Shown: positions 17,330 to 26,411, counted from the first letter of the stretch. The stretch: 64,000 nucleotides of DNA from Bacteroidota bacterium (GCA_947469885.1 CANIQT010000001.1:1-64000); one strand, 5' to 3'. The notes: a model not told the origin generated them from the sequence alone. Translations and numbers: made by a program.

Positions 17330-19306
17330 ATGAAAAAACAATTACTATTAGGTATTACAATTGGTATCAGTGCTTTTGCTTTTGGGCAAAACTCTTCAAC
17401 ATTGCCAACAGGTTTAAAACCACCAAAAATTAATCCGGTTGCTGCAAATCTTGCAAAACCGTATGAGAAAAATCAAATGCTTGGAGGTAATTCTTTCGAA
17501 ACAATGGTAAACAGCCTTACAGCTAATCCACATCAAAACCAATCAAAATCAGTTACTACTACACCAATAGGAACAACCCAATACCAATTGCAAACCAATT
17601 CATCTATTTGTAATAGGATGATATTAAATTCGGACAGAACTATTTCTGCAACTTGGACTATGGCTCAAGACCCTGCATGGGCGGACAGAGGAACTGGTTA
17701 TAACTATTATAATGGCTCTTCTTGGGGCGCACAACCCACTGCAAGAATAGAGAGTGTGAGAACAGGATTTACAAACATAGGTGTTACCAATACTGGTGAA
17801 GAAATAATAGTTTGTCACGAAGCACCTGCTGGTGGTGGTTTTGGAAACATTCACGTTGATTCAAGACCTGCAAAAGGTACTGGTACATGGACAGAAAGCG
17901 CTTTAGGTTTTTCTGATGTGTGGGCTCGTATGTCGGTTGGAGGTTCTAATGGCCATTCTATACATGTTATCTCCAGTTCAGGACTTGGCGGAGGTGCTGC
18001 ATTAATTAATTACCATGGACAAACGGGCGCGATTACTTACTCCCGCTCTTTAGATGGAGGTGTTACTTGGGATAAATTAAGAACTATTATTCCTTGTATT
18101 GATTCGTCTCATTATCTAGGTTTTGGAGGTGATGCATATGCATTAGATGCTAAAGGTGATACAATTGTTATTGTAGCAGGCGGTTTTGATGTGGATGTGG
18201 TACTTGCTAAATCTGTTGATAATGGTGATACGTGGACAAGCACTGTAATAAAACAATTCCCAATACCTATGTACGATGGAGCTACTATGATTACTGATAC
18301 TAATGGAGATACAGTGGCAGATACTTTAGAAACTAATGATGCGTCATTAGAAGTATTACTTGATAATACTGGAATGGCTCATGTATGGTATGGTAAGATG
18401 AAAGTGCTTGAGGAAGCAGGAGGTACTGCATTGTCTTACTTTCCTTATACTCAAGGCTTGATGTATTGGAACGAAAGCATGGGTGCTGCTGCTCCTGTAA
18501 TGATTGCTGCTGTGCTTGACCTTGATTATGTTGGTCATCCTGCTGACGGAGTATTGAATGTTGACTTCGAAAATCCCGCAGCAACAGGTTTGTTAGGTAT
18601 GGGTACTTATCAAGTTTCTTTAACCTCTCATCCAAGTGCAGGGATAGATGCGTCAGGAAAAATTTATCTTTCCTATAGTGGAATATTTGAAGGAACGAAT
18701 GAACAAGGTACGCCCGTACCGGGAGTTGGAAGTACAAATCCAGGTCATAGCTATAGACATACTTATGTAATGCGCTCTGATGATAACGGTGCTACATGGT
18801 GTCCACAAATTGATATTACGGACCCAGATATTGTATCTGGAACTTACGATTATATTGAAGGTGTATATGGTGCAATGGCAAAAGATGTAAACGATACTGT
18901 ACATATCATTGTTCAAGATGATGCAACTGCAGGACACGGTGTTTCTACAGCAACAACTCCTGATCCGCAAACTGGACCTGCAACCATTAATTATTATAAA
19001 ATACCTGCAGCTGATTTAGCTTGCGGTGTTGGCGTAAACGACAAACCAGCTTCTAATGTTGCTATAAATTTATTTCCCAATCCTGCAACAAGTTCGGTTA
19101 GTTTGAAATTTAATGTAAATAAAACTTCTAACGGTGTTGTAAAAATATACAATGTAATGAGCCAGGAAGTGGCTAGTTTCGATAATCAATCTATTGCAAA
19201 CGGAACTATCTTAACTGTAAATCTAGCCAGCTATAAATCAGGAATTTATTTTGTAAATACTTTGATTGATGGTAAAAACTACTCTCAAAAATTAGTTGTA
19301 GAATAA
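17330..19306 (+). CDS. Secreted BNR/sialidase-like repeat protein with T9SS sorting domain
   Basis: 658 residues. A signal peptide (MKKQLLLGITIGISAFAFGQ) leads into a region with Asp-box motifs (SRSLDGGVTW, SVDNGDTW, SDDNGATW), as in sialidase-like beta-propellers. I see no set of sialidase catalytic arginines, so enzymatic activity is not claimed. The last ~75 residues (INLFPNPATSSVSL ... YKSGIYFVNTLIDG) are a type A T9SS sorting domain. It has its own promoter and terminator, so it is a single-gene unit. Confidence 0.88.
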   Translation: MKKQLLLGITIGISAFAFGQNSSTLPTGLKPPKINPVAANLAKPYEKNQMLGGNSFETMVNSLTANPHQNQSKSVTTTPIGTTQYQLQTNSSICNRMILNSDRTISATWTMAQDPAWADRGTGYNYYNGSSWGAQPTARIESVRTGFTNIGVTNTGEEIIVCHEAPAGGGFGNIHVDSRPAKGTGTWTESALGFSDVWARMSVGGSNGHSIHVISSSGLGGGAALINYHGQTGAITYSRSLDGGVTWDKLRTIIPCIDSSHYLGFGGDAYALDAKGDTIVIVAGGFDVDVVLAKSVDNGDTWTSTVIKQFPIPMYDGATMITDTNGDTVADTLETNDASLEVLLDNTGMAHVWYGKMKVLEEAGGTALSYFPYTQGLMYWNESMGAAAPVMIAAVLDLDYVGHPADGVLNVDFENPAATGLLGMGTYQVSLTSHPSAGIDASGKIYLSYSGIFEGTNEQGTPVPGVGSTNPGHSYRHTYVMRSDDNGATWCPQIDITDPDIVSGTYDYIEGVYGAMAKDVNDTVHIIVQDDATAGHGVSTATTPDPQTGPATINYYKIPAADLACGVGVNDKPASNVAINLFPNPATSSVSLKFNVNKTSNGVVKIYNVMSQEVASFDNQSIANGTILTVNLASYKSGIYFVNTLIDGKNYSQKLVVE

Positions 19307-19321
19307 TAATTTTAATAAAAA

Positions 19322-19352
19322 AAGCTCCGGTAAAAATTACCGGAGTTTTTTT
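19322..19352 (+). terminator. Terminator of the BNR-type T9SS gene
   Basis: CTCCGGTAA (19325-19333) pairs with TTACCGGAG (19337-19345) around a 3-base loop, followed by seven T residues. Confidence 0.9.
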
Positions 19353-19379
19353 GTTCCTTACAATTTAAAAGTTAAAGTA

Positions 19380-19793
19380 ATGTTACGAAATATCCTATCA
19401 GTTATAGCAGGCTTAGTAGTAAGCTTTATTGTAATTGTGGTGGGCGAAGGAATAACACATAACATGTTTCCCCTGCCTTCAAACATTAATATGAATGACC
19501 CCGAATCAATAAAAACATTTATTACCACTGCTCCTGCTTCATTTCATTTGGCTATATTAATAATTTATGCTCTTGCAAGTTTACTAGGTAGTTTTATTGC
19601 TTCAATCATTACGCTTACAAATAAAATGTCGAAAGCAATTACCGTTGGTGGAATATTAATGGGGCTTGGAATTTTTAATTTAGTTTCACTTTCTCATCCA
19701 GTTTGGGCAATTGTTTGCGGCTTGTTTGTTTTTATTCCTTTTGCATATCTTGGAGGTTTTGTGGGAATAAAAATCTCTTCCAAAAAGAAATAA
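19380..19793 (+). CDS. Small membrane protein of unknown function
   Basis: 137 residues with four predicted membrane segments (LSVIAGLVVSFIVIVVG; LAILIIYALASLLGSFIASI; ITVGGILMGLGIFNLVSL; WAIVCGLFVFIPFAYLGGFV) and a basic cytoplasmic tail. I do not recognise a named family. It sits between two strong terminators and convergently faces lolA. Confidence 0.75.
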   Translation: MLRNILSVIAGLVVSFIVIVVGEGITHNMFPLPSNINMNDPESIKTFITTAPASFHLAILIIYALASLLGSFIASIITLTNKMSKAITVGGILMGLGIFNLVSLSHPVWAIVCGLFVFIPFAYLGGFVGIKISSKKK

Positions 19794-19810
19794 AAAATCA
19801 TTGCAAAAAA

Positions 19811-19842
19811 AATCGGATACAGTATTTTTACTGTATCCGATT
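19811..19842. terminator. Bidirectional terminator
   Basis: A perfect 14-bp stem (AATCGGATACAGTA / TACTGTATCCGATT) with a 4-base loop, preceded by A residues and followed by T residues. It serves the small membrane protein gene on the plus strand and lolA on the minus strand. Confidence 0.9.
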
Positions 19843-19859
19843 TTTTTATGCCAATAATT

Positions 19860-20498
19860 TTATCTTAAATCTTCAACCGAAATTCCCGGATGTGCTTTTG
19901 CATTGAAAGTAAAATCAGTATCAGGGATTACTGCATTGGCTTCAAATGTTTTTATGGTATAGGTTTGTGTACTTCCATCTTTCATCATCATCTTCACACT
20001 CGAAATTTGTTTCTTAATTTTATCAACAAATAATTTAGCAGTATGATATTTTTTCTTGTCAGGATTTTCAGGAAATAAACTGATGGTTTGGGTAGTAGCA
20101 TCTTCTCCGTCAAATTTATATTTGAAACCTTTTTCATAGATAGTAAAAATAGTAGATGGATTCACTGCATCATCCCCTCCTTTTTCCATTTCTTTTATCT
20201 GAACTTCGTTAGCATCTTTAATAAAATCCCAAACAGTTTTTCCATCACAATAAATTTCGTGCCCCGGAATTTCTAATTTATACTTTACTCCTTTGGTTTG
20301 AATTTTTCCGTTTTGAGTATCCTTTGTTTTATCTTTCTTCTCTTGAGTAAAAGAAAACTCTGCTTTAATAGTGGTGTATGCTTTTGTTTTAGCACTCAAT
20401 TCATCCAATATTTTTTTTGCCTGAGCATCGTTTTGTGCATTGGTAATAATTGTACCAAGCGTTAAAAATAATACTACCGCTAATTTTTTAGTAAACAT
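19860..20498 (-). CDS. lolA: LolA-family outer-membrane lipoprotein carrier
   Basis: Periplasmic chaperone that ferries lipoproteins from the inner to the outer membrane; 212 residues. The signal peptide (MFTKKLAVVLFLTLGTIITN) ends at AQ. The body shows the LolA pattern (TIKAEFSFTQEKKD, GKIQTKGVKYKLEIPGHEIY, CDGKTVWDFIKDANEVQI). It lies downstream of ftsK on the same strand, an arrangement found in other Bacteroidota. Confidence 0.9.
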   Translation of the reverse strand: MFTKKLAVVLFLTLGTIITNAQNDAQAKKILDELSAKTKAYTTIKAEFSFTQEKKDKTKDTQNGKIQTKGVKYKLEIPGHEIYCDGKTVWDFIKDANEVQIKEMEKGGDDAVNPSTIFTIYEKGFKYKFDGEDATTQTISLFPENPDKKKYHTAKLFVDKIKKQISSVKMMMKDGSTQTYTIKTFEANAVIPDTDFTFNAKAHPGISVEDLR

Positions 20499-20526
20499 TT
20501 TATTTGTTTTATATTTATGAATATTA

Positions 20527-20569
20527 TTCTATTGCCTTTTCCCTATTCGCTATTGCCTTTTTTTATTTC
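20527..20569. repeat. CTATTGCC / CTATTCGC intergenic words
   Basis: The gap between ftsK and lolA consists largely of CTATTGCCTTTTC, CTATTCGCTATTGCC and related pieces, the complement of the GGCAATAG words seen at 4541, 23105 and 61821. Confidence 0.6.
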
Positions 20570-23080
20570 CTATTTACCATCTTTCAAAAACTGTTCCAAA
20601 GATAACATATCTTTTATTAGCACCTCCCTTGCCTTCGAACCTTCGAATGGACCGATGATTCCAGCAGACTCTAATTGGTCAACAATTCTACCGGCACGGT
20701 TATATCCAAGCTTCAATCTTCGTTGTAATAAAGATGCTGAACCTTGTTGTGTCTGCACCACAATTTCTGCAGCCTGTTTAAAGAAACTATCTCTTTGACT
20801 TGGGTCATCTTCTTTTGCGCTTCCTTCACCGTTTTCATCAACGTATTCAGGCAACATAAAAGCAGTAGGGTAGCTTCTCTGACTTCCAATAAAATCGCAA
20901 ATTTTATCCACTTCAGGAGTATCCACAAAGGCGCATTGCAAACGAATTAAATCATTGCCTGTTGACAGTAGCATATCTCCTCTCCCAATTAACTGGTCTG
21001 CTCCGCCTGAATCAAGAATAGTTCTTGAGTCAATTTTTGAAGTAACTCGGAAAGCAATACGGGCAGGGAAATTGGCTTTAATTGTTCCAGTAATAATATT
21101 TACTGATGGTCGTTGTGTGGCAATAATTAAATGTATTCCAATTGCTCTTGCCAATTGTGCCAATCTGGCTATAGGTGTTTCCACCTCTTTCCCAGCTGTC
21201 ATAATTAAATCTGCAAACTCATCCACAACCAAAACAATATAAGGTAAAAATTTATGTCCATTATTTGGATTTAGTTTTCGGGCTATAAACTTTGCATTGT
21301 ATTCTTTTATATTTCTTACTTCAGCATCTTTCAATAAATCATAGCGCTGGTCCATTTCAATGCACAATGAATTAAGAGTATGCACCACTTTCTTTGTATC
21401 TGTAATAATTGCATCCGAATCGTCAGGAAGTTTGGCAAGAAAATGTCGTTCAATTTTATTGAACAATGTTAACTCCACTTTTTTAGGGTCAACCAAAACA
21501 AATTTTATTTGTGAAGGATGTTTTTTGTAAAGCAAAGAAACCAACACTGCATTTAATCCAACCGACTTACCTTGCCCTGTAGCACCAGCCATCAACAAGT
21601 GAGGCATCTTGGTTAAATCAGTAATAAATGTTTCGTTGCTGATTGTTTTTCCTAAAGCAATAGGCAGTTCCATGGTGGTGTTCTGAAATTTTTCGGAAGC
21701 CAATAAAGCTCGCATCGGAACCATTTCAGGATTTAAGTTTGGAACTTCAATTCCAATTGTTCCTTTGCCCGGAATAGGAGCAATGATACGGATTCCGAGT
21801 GCAGATAAACTCAACGCAATATCATCTTCTAGGTTTTTTATTTTTGAAATACGAACACCAGCAGCTGGAATAATTTCATACAAAGTAACAGTTGGTCCAA
21901 CGGTTGCAAGTATCTTGGTTATCTCTATCCCATAATCACCAAGGGTTTTAAGAATTCGGTCTTTATTGGCAGTGAGTTCTTCAGTATTAATCACAATATC
22001 TTTTGAACCACCATAATCTTCCAATAAATCTATTGTAGGAAACTGATAAGAAGATAAATCTAGAGTGGGATCATATTCTCCCACTTGGGCTTTTAGGGCT
22101 TCTGCTATTTCTTCGGAAGAAAGTTCTGGTTCTTTGTTTTCAATGATAGCAGCATTTTCCAATGTAAAAGGAACCGCATCTTCTTCGCCAGATAAAACCA
22201 AAGGCACGTTTTCAATTGGTTTTTCAATCTCTTCAACTATGTCATGTTTTGTATCGTTTGTTATTTCAAATGTATTGCTTGCTGCTGCGTTTATATTTTC
22301 TTCGTCACTTGCTTTAAAAACATTTTTTGGAATTTCTTTTTCTTCTACTTCTGCAGTGGGTTCGGGCGTTTTATCTTCCTCCACGTTTTCTTTTTTACTT
22401 AAATCAATAGCAAACTTGAATGCAGCCACAAGAAAAACAAGAAAAGAAAATGCAAGTAAAACTGCTGTTCCTATAGAGCCTAAATAGGCATTCAACAAAT
22501 TACCCATTGTAAATCCAAATGCACCACCTAGATAAAACAAATCGTCATGAAAAATATATCCTAACGTGATGGAAGTAAAGATTAACAGAAAAAACGAATA
22601 GGAATAAGCCTTTCGGAGGTTTAATAATTCGAGATTAAAGAATATTCTGAATCCCGTGAGGAAAGAAAGAAATGCAAAAATATATGATGCCGCCCCAAAC
22701 CACTTATGAATAAAGATGTGTGAAAGCAATGCTCCAAATTTACCTAACCAGTTTTCTACTTTTATTTCGGGAGAAAATAAATTGCCAAGCACTTTGCTTT
22801 GGTCTTGCTGCCAGGTAAAAGCAAAGGATGTAAAGGCAATGGCAAGGTAAGCGGAGAATAATAAAAGTGTTAAACCAAAGATACGTTGAAACTGTGGATT
22901 GTTTAAAAACGAAAAAAATAAATTTATTTTATTTTTAAAACCACTTTCTTCTTTCGCAGTTTCCGATTTCTCTTTTTCCTTTCCTTTCTCTTTCTTCGCT
23001 TTTGTTTCCAAAGGTTTTGCTTCTTCGGGTTTCGATTCTTTTAAGGTATTTTTTAAAGTATTCTTTTTTGGCTCAGCCAT
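20570..23080 (-). CDS. ftsK: DNA translocase FtsK
   Basis: Septal DNA pump that sorts chromosome ends and activates XerCD recombination; 836 residues. The N-terminal ~230 residues hold a lysine/glutamate-rich start and four membrane segments, followed by an acidic linker. The motor has Walker A GATGQGKS (about residues 499-506) and Walker B (YIVLVVDEFADL). The C-terminal gamma winged-helix domain (SASLLQRRLKLGYNRAGRIV, DQLESAGIIGPFEGSKAR) for KOPS recognition is present. GGCAATAG words lie upstream at about 23090-23118. Confidence 0.97.
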   Translation of the reverse strand: MAEPKKNTLKNTLKESKPEEAKPLETKAKKEKGKEKEKSETAKEESGFKNKINLFFSFLNNPQFQRIFGLTLLLFSAYLAIAFTSFAFTWQQDQSKVLGNLFSPEIKVENWLGKFGALLSHIFIHKWFGAASYIFAFLSFLTGFRIFFNLELLNLRKAYSYSFFLLIFTSITLGYIFHDDLFYLGGAFGFTMGNLLNAYLGSIGTAVLLAFSFLVFLVAAFKFAIDLSKKENVEEDKTPEPTAEVEEKEIPKNVFKASDEENINAAASNTFEITNDTKHDIVEEIEKPIENVPLVLSGEEDAVPFTLENAAIIENKEPELSSEEIAEALKAQVGEYDPTLDLSSYQFPTIDLLEDYGGSKDIVINTEELTANKDRILKTLGDYGIEITKILATVGPTVTLYEIIPAAGVRISKIKNLEDDIALSLSALGIRIIAPIPGKGTIGIEVPNLNPEMVPMRALLASEKFQNTTMELPIALGKTISNETFITDLTKMPHLLMAGATGQGKSVGLNAVLVSLLYKKHPSQIKFVLVDPKKVELTLFNKIERHFLAKLPDDSDAIITDTKKVVHTLNSLCIEMDQRYDLLKDAEVRNIKEYNAKFIARKLNPNNGHKFLPYIVLVVDEFADLIMTAGKEVETPIARLAQLARAIGIHLIIATQRPSVNIITGTIKANFPARIAFRVTSKIDSRTILDSGGADQLIGRGDMLLSTGNDLIRLQCAFVDTPEVDKICDFIGSQRSYPTAFMLPEYVDENGEGSAKEDDPSQRDSFFKQAAEIVVQTQQGSASLLQRRLKLGYNRAGRIVDQLESAGIIGPFEGSKAREVLIKDMLSLEQFLKDGK

Positions 23081-23325
23081 TTTTATTGGTTAATAGTGAT
23101 TTGCGAATAGGCAATAGAGCTGATTCGTTTTATTTAAAAATCGAAATTAGTAATAATGAAAGGCTGTAAATTGGGGGGAGAGATAATATTATAAACTTTG
23201 GATTGTGAATAAAGATGGGAATTATTTCTCGCAAAGACGCAAAATTCGCAAAGAAAAAAATGAAACGTGAATAGCATGATTGTTAAGATAAAAAACGATA
23301 CTTCAGCATGACACTGAACTATAAG

Positions 23326-23446
23326 AAACGGAGCGTGAGGGATTGTAACGGAAATCCTTTTTTGTTGCGTTGGAATAAGTGGCGGGGCGACAAAAAAGAT
23401 TGTAGTGGAAAGCCCGACCCCCGATTCTTCATCGAGGGGCACGCCC
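23326..23446 (+). repeat. Inverted ~120-bp repeat, left copy (A)
   Basis: It begins AAACGGAGCGTGAGGGATTG and ends near GGGGCACGCCC. It matches the reverse complement of 24707-24823 along nearly its whole length with a few substitutions and small indels. Internally it holds two GATTGTAxYGGAAA blocks separated by TTTTTTGT ... ACAAAAAA arms, plus a CCCCCGATTC / ATCGxGGGG hairpin. A third, more diverged copy lies at 58361-58440. No open frame in it looks like a gene. Confidence 0.88.
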
Positions 23447-23557
23447 AACTACAAAATATTATAATTTTAGGCGTTTCTGTTTCATCAACTAGTCAAATCA
23501 AATCAAAATTTAACGGAACAAAAGAAGCAATACCTGTTGTAAATCCTCCAAAACCCA

Positions 23558-23912
23558 TTTCTTTTCATGCAAAACCTGTTTCATTTTCAACAAAACTCAT
23601 TGTTTTTCATCCAAAGTTCATGACATATCTTTCATCATTCCCATCTTTTCATCGAAAACCTGAACCTTTTGAACAAAAGTTGATTAAGTTTATTTAAAAG
23701 TTAATCAACTTTCTTGTAAACTTCCCACCTTTTGGCTAAAAGTTCGGAATTTTTGCGAAAAAGCCTGGAACTTTGAACAAAACATTGGGAACTTTGGGTG
23801 AAAAGCAAGGAAGAATTGTAGAAAAGTCGGGAAGATTTGAACAAAAGTTCTGGATTTTGATAAAAACTTAATCAACTATTCCAAAAAGTTAATCAAGTTA
23901 TTAAAATAACTT
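23558..23912. repeat. 21-bp-periodic palindromic array 1
   Basis: About 17 diverged units in tandem, each with a T3-4 tract, a central NGNNC-like core and an A3-4 tract (for example CCTTTTGAACAAAAGTT at about 664-680 of the 23,000s). Unit centres fall at about 23568, 589, 610, 631, 652, 673, 694, 715, 736, 756, 777, 798, 819, 840, 861, 882 and 902, a spacing of 21 bp throughout. Reading frames across it hit repeated stop codons or unsupported starts. It ends against the -7 box of the following gene. Confidence 0.85.
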
Positions 23913-23915
23913 ATA

Positions 23916-23923
23916 TATCTTTG
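23916..23923 (+). promoter_or_regulatory. -7 box before the 224-residue unknown gene
   Basis: TATCTTTG matches the Bacteroidota -7 element, 37 bases before the ATG. No TTG occurs at the -33 distance, where the last array units lie instead. Confidence 0.5.
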
Positions 23924-23960
23924 TGATAACATAATCATCCATTAATAAAAACCAACTGAT

Positions 23961-24635
23961 ATGAAACAAACTATAAATTGTCTTCGAGAATATCCCGGGC
24001 TTCCGGAAGCAGAAAAACCAACTTACCTTGTAAAACATGGCGACTTTATAACAACCAACGCGTCCGTTTTTCCAGACATCCCTTATGATGGAGCAACAAT
24101 TACAAGTAATGGCATGACGCTATTTACTTTATCTGCCCGAAAAGACAGCAGCGATGAAGGAAGAAATGCATACAACACACAAGCAAAACTGTGCGAAAAC
24201 ATGATGGAAGAAAATTATGATTATGTAGATTTGATAGCCAAGGGCAATAAGGATATTGTAGCAAAAGCAGGTGTGAAGGGCACAAGCGCAAACACAACTC
24301 GAACAAAACCTCCATCCACTCCTTCCAATCTTCGATATATTTTGCAAGGCTCGGTTGCCGGAGAAATGAAGATGGCTTACAAAGCAGACAAGCTGGCATG
24401 GGGGGCTATCATCGTTTCGTTTTACGATGAAAATGTAAACGTGACGTATAACGACAGTCATCAATTGAAAATAAAAGTGGGCGAAGTAGAAGTATTGGTA
24501 GATGTTTCGACCACAGTAAGAACGATGATTAAAAAATTAAAGCGAGGAGAAAAATTAAATTCGGTGGTTGCGTTGTTTAATCCAAATGGTTTGTCGCCCG
24601 TTGAAAGCCCCGCATCTATTATTGTTCCAAGATAG
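23961..24635 (+). CDS. Protein of unknown function inside the inverted-repeat cassette
   Basis: 224 residues without signal peptide or membrane segment. The N-terminal ~110 residues (FITTNASVFPDIPYDGATIT, NTQAKLCENMMEENYDYVDL, GNKDIVAKAGVKGT) are mixed and probably helical in the middle. After a threonine/proline linker (TRTKPPSTPSNLRY) the rest is beta-rich and reminiscent of a fibronectin III-like fold (GSVAGEMKMAYKADK, ending NPNGLSPVESPASIIVPR). I do not recognise a named family. It is the only gene between the inverted repeats and lies directly after array 1. Confidence 0.72.
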   Translation: MKQTINCLREYPGLPEAEKPTYLVKHGDFITTNASVFPDIPYDGATITSNGMTLFTLSARKDSSDEGRNAYNTQAKLCENMMEENYDYVDLIAKGNKDIVAKAGVKGTSANTTRTKPPSTPSNLRYILQGSVAGEMKMAYKADKLAWGAIIVSFYDENVNVTYNDSHQLKIKVGEVEVLVDVSTTVRTMIKKLKRGEKLNSVVALFNPNGLSPVESPASIIVPR

Positions 24636-24706
24636 TTTCGGAAACAATAAATTATGAATGCAAAACAATTTTTTTAAAATTTTTTAAAACTTTTTAATTA
24701 AAATTT

Positions 24707-24823
24707 GGGCGTGCCCCCCGATGAAGAATCGGGGGTCGGGCTTTCCGCTACAATCTTTTTTGTCGCCCCGCCAATGCAAAACAACAAAAAAGGATTTTCG
24801 CTACAATCCCTCACGCTCCGTTT
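24707..24823 (-). repeat. Inverted ~120-bp repeat, right copy (B)
   Basis: The reverse complement reads AAACGGAGCGTGAGGGATTG at its start and GGGGCACGCCC at its end, as copy A does. The two copies point away from each other's inner ends and enclose 23447-24706. The hairpin CCCCCGAT/ATCGGGGG is perfect in this copy. The longest open frame over this copy is only the upstream extension of the next gene and has its own promoter excluded from it. Confidence 0.88.
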
Positions 24824-24843
24824 TTCATAGCAAGCATCGTGCT

Positions 24844-24874
24844 TTGTTTCATACCAAAATAATTTTTACTTTTG
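24844..24874 (+). promoter_or_regulatory. Promoter of the 130-residue gene
   Basis: TTG (24844-24846), a 20-base spacer and TACTTTTG (24867-24874) match the Bacteroidota consensus. It lies just outside repeat copy B and supports the ATG at 24898. Confidence 0.75.
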
Positions 24875-24897
24875 AAATCAAATCAATCCAAACACTT

Positions 24898-25290
24898 ATG
24901 CCAATAACAGACGAAACAAAAAAAGAAATTGTAAAAATAATTTCTAATGTATTTTTAAAATCATGCCCACCAATGGTTGTGGCTTCGCAAAGCGAAAACG
25001 GAATGCAACTGATGGGAAACAAAGAAGTGCCTTACGGAAGCACAAAAAAACTAGTGCCCGGAATGTTTTTTGTTTCGGTGATTACAGGAAAAAATATGGT
25101 GAGTTTTCACTTTTTCCCAATGTATTATAGAGAAAAAACATTTGCTCCGCTTGCACCTAATTCAATGAAATACTTAAAAGGAAAAACTTGTTTTAATTAC
25201 ACCAAGCCCGAACAAGTGGATACCAAAGAACTTGAAGTGATTCTTAAAAAAGAATTGGAGATTTGGAAAAACGAGGGGTATATGAAGTAA
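24898..25290 (+). CDS. Small cytoplasmic protein, possibly DUF1801-like
   Basis: 130 residues starting MPITDETKKEIVKIISNVFL. The middle (PGMFFVSVITGKNMVSFHFF) and end (KYLKGKTCFNYTKPEQVDTK, then a lysine-rich helix) recall the DUF1801/YdhG fold in pattern only, so this is a weak guess. The longer open frame from 24721 is rejected because it runs through repeat B and the promoter. A CCCTGTCAGGG hairpin follows. Confidence 0.7.
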   Translation: MPITDETKKEIVKIISNVFLKSCPPMVVASQSENGMQLMGNKEVPYGSTKKLVPGMFFVSVITGKNMVSFHFFPMYYREKTFAPLAPNSMKYLKGKTCFNYTKPEQVDTKELEVILKKELEIWKNEGYMK

Positions 25291-25299
25291 ATATTTTAG

Positions 25300-25328
25300 C
25301 CCTGTCAGGGTTTAGAACCCTGACAGGG
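25300..25328. repeat. CCCTGTCAGGGTT hairpin
   Basis: A perfect 13-bp stem (CCCTGTCAGGGTT / AACCCTGACAGGG) around a 3-base loop, between two convergent genes. No T tract follows, so a classic terminator role is doubtful. A near-identical hairpin lies at 42398-42425, also between convergent genes. Confidence 0.8.
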
Positions 25329-25349
25329 GTAGAAAGTAAAATTAATTAA

Positions 25350-26408
25350 TTAATGTAATATTTTAAATACCATTTCCTTCAAAAGCTCACCATTAGAAGC
25401 CGAACCACTGTCCACACCTTTTGATTTTAAATCATATTCACGAAGATAACCAAATATTTTTTTCAGTTTAGGCATCGGATAATTTGCCCCTGCAATTTTA
25501 TAATCCTCAATAAAGTTGAACGAAATTCCCAAACCCGACATCACTGTTTTGCCTTGTTTGTCGGGCAAGTAATGATACAACATTAACTTATAAAAATATC
25601 CAAACAAAACAGCCAACGTCATTGGCAACGGATGGTCTCTTTCGTTTGCAGCAAAATAATTAATGATTCTATTTGCTTTCAGCACCTCTTTTTTGCCTAA
25701 CGCATTTTGCAATTCAAAAATATTATAATCTTTTGAAATTCCAATGTTGGTTTGAATAATGTCCAAAGTTATTTCTGCTTTCGCAGGAAGATTAATCATT
25801 AGTTTATCCAACTCATTGGTAACTTTACTTAAACTTGTTCCCAAACTTTCGGCCAAAACAGAACTTGCTTTTGGACCCACGGTATATCCTCTTCCCTTAA
25901 TATAATTATCAATCCAAGCTGCTACTTGGTTGTCATACAATTTTTTTGAATCAAGCAAAACTGCTTTCTTTTCAAGTTGTTTGTAAAGTGCCTTTCGTTT
26001 GTCAACTCTTTTGTATTTATAACATATTACCAGAATAGTTGATTTTAATGGATTGTCAAGGTATAATTCAATTGGATATTTTATTTTCTCCGCATCCTTT
26101 TTTTCTTTCTCTCCTTCCCCTTCTTTTTCTTTTCCTGCTATATTTTTTATGTTCTGAGCTTCTTTAACAATAATAACTTGATATTCACTCATCATCGGAA
26201 ACCGTTTGGCAGCACCAAACACATCATCGGCTGTAACATCAGCGCCATATAAAACTGTTTGATTAAACTCCTTTTCCGAATCATCCAGCACTTTAGTTTC
26301 TATATAATCCGAAATCATATCAATAAAGTAAGGCTCATCTCCCATTAAAAAATAAATAGGGTGATACACCTTACTTTTTAATTCCGTCATTATTTGATTA
26401 AAATCCAT
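25350..26408 (-). CDS. holA: DNA polymerase III delta subunit
   Basis: Clamp-loader subunit that opens the beta sliding clamp; 352 residues. The family N-terminus (HPIYFLMGDEPYFIDMISDY), the AAA-like core (ADDVFGAAKRFPMMSEYQVI) and C-terminal collar domain (KKEVLKANRIINYF, LAVLFGYFYKLM) are present. A lysine/glutamate-rich insert lies at about residues 90-105. amn ends 3 bp upstream, so the two form one unit. Confidence 0.93.
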   Translation of the reverse strand: MDFNQIMTELKSKVYHPIYFLMGDEPYFIDMISDYIETKVLDDSEKEFNQTVLYGADVTADDVFGAAKRFPMMSEYQVIIVKEAQNIKNIAGKEKEGEGEKEKKDAEKIKYPIELYLDNPLKSTILVICYKYKRVDKRKALYKQLEKKAVLLDSKKLYDNQVAAWIDNYIKGRGYTVGPKASSVLAESLGTSLSKVTNELDKLMINLPAKAEITLDIIQTNIGISKDYNIFELQNALGKKEVLKANRIINYFAANERDHPLPMTLAVLFGYFYKLMLYHYLPDKQGKTVMSGLGISFNFIEDYKIAGANYPMPKLKKIFGYLREYDLKSKGVDSGSASNGELLKEMVFKILH

Positions 26409-26411
26409 ATT

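Noticed and set aside
23308-23697. 129-codon open frame with heptad-like pattern
   Set aside because: It starts inside repeat copy A and the heptads simply reflect the 21-bp DNA period. Other frames show the same period, and there is no promoter or family match.
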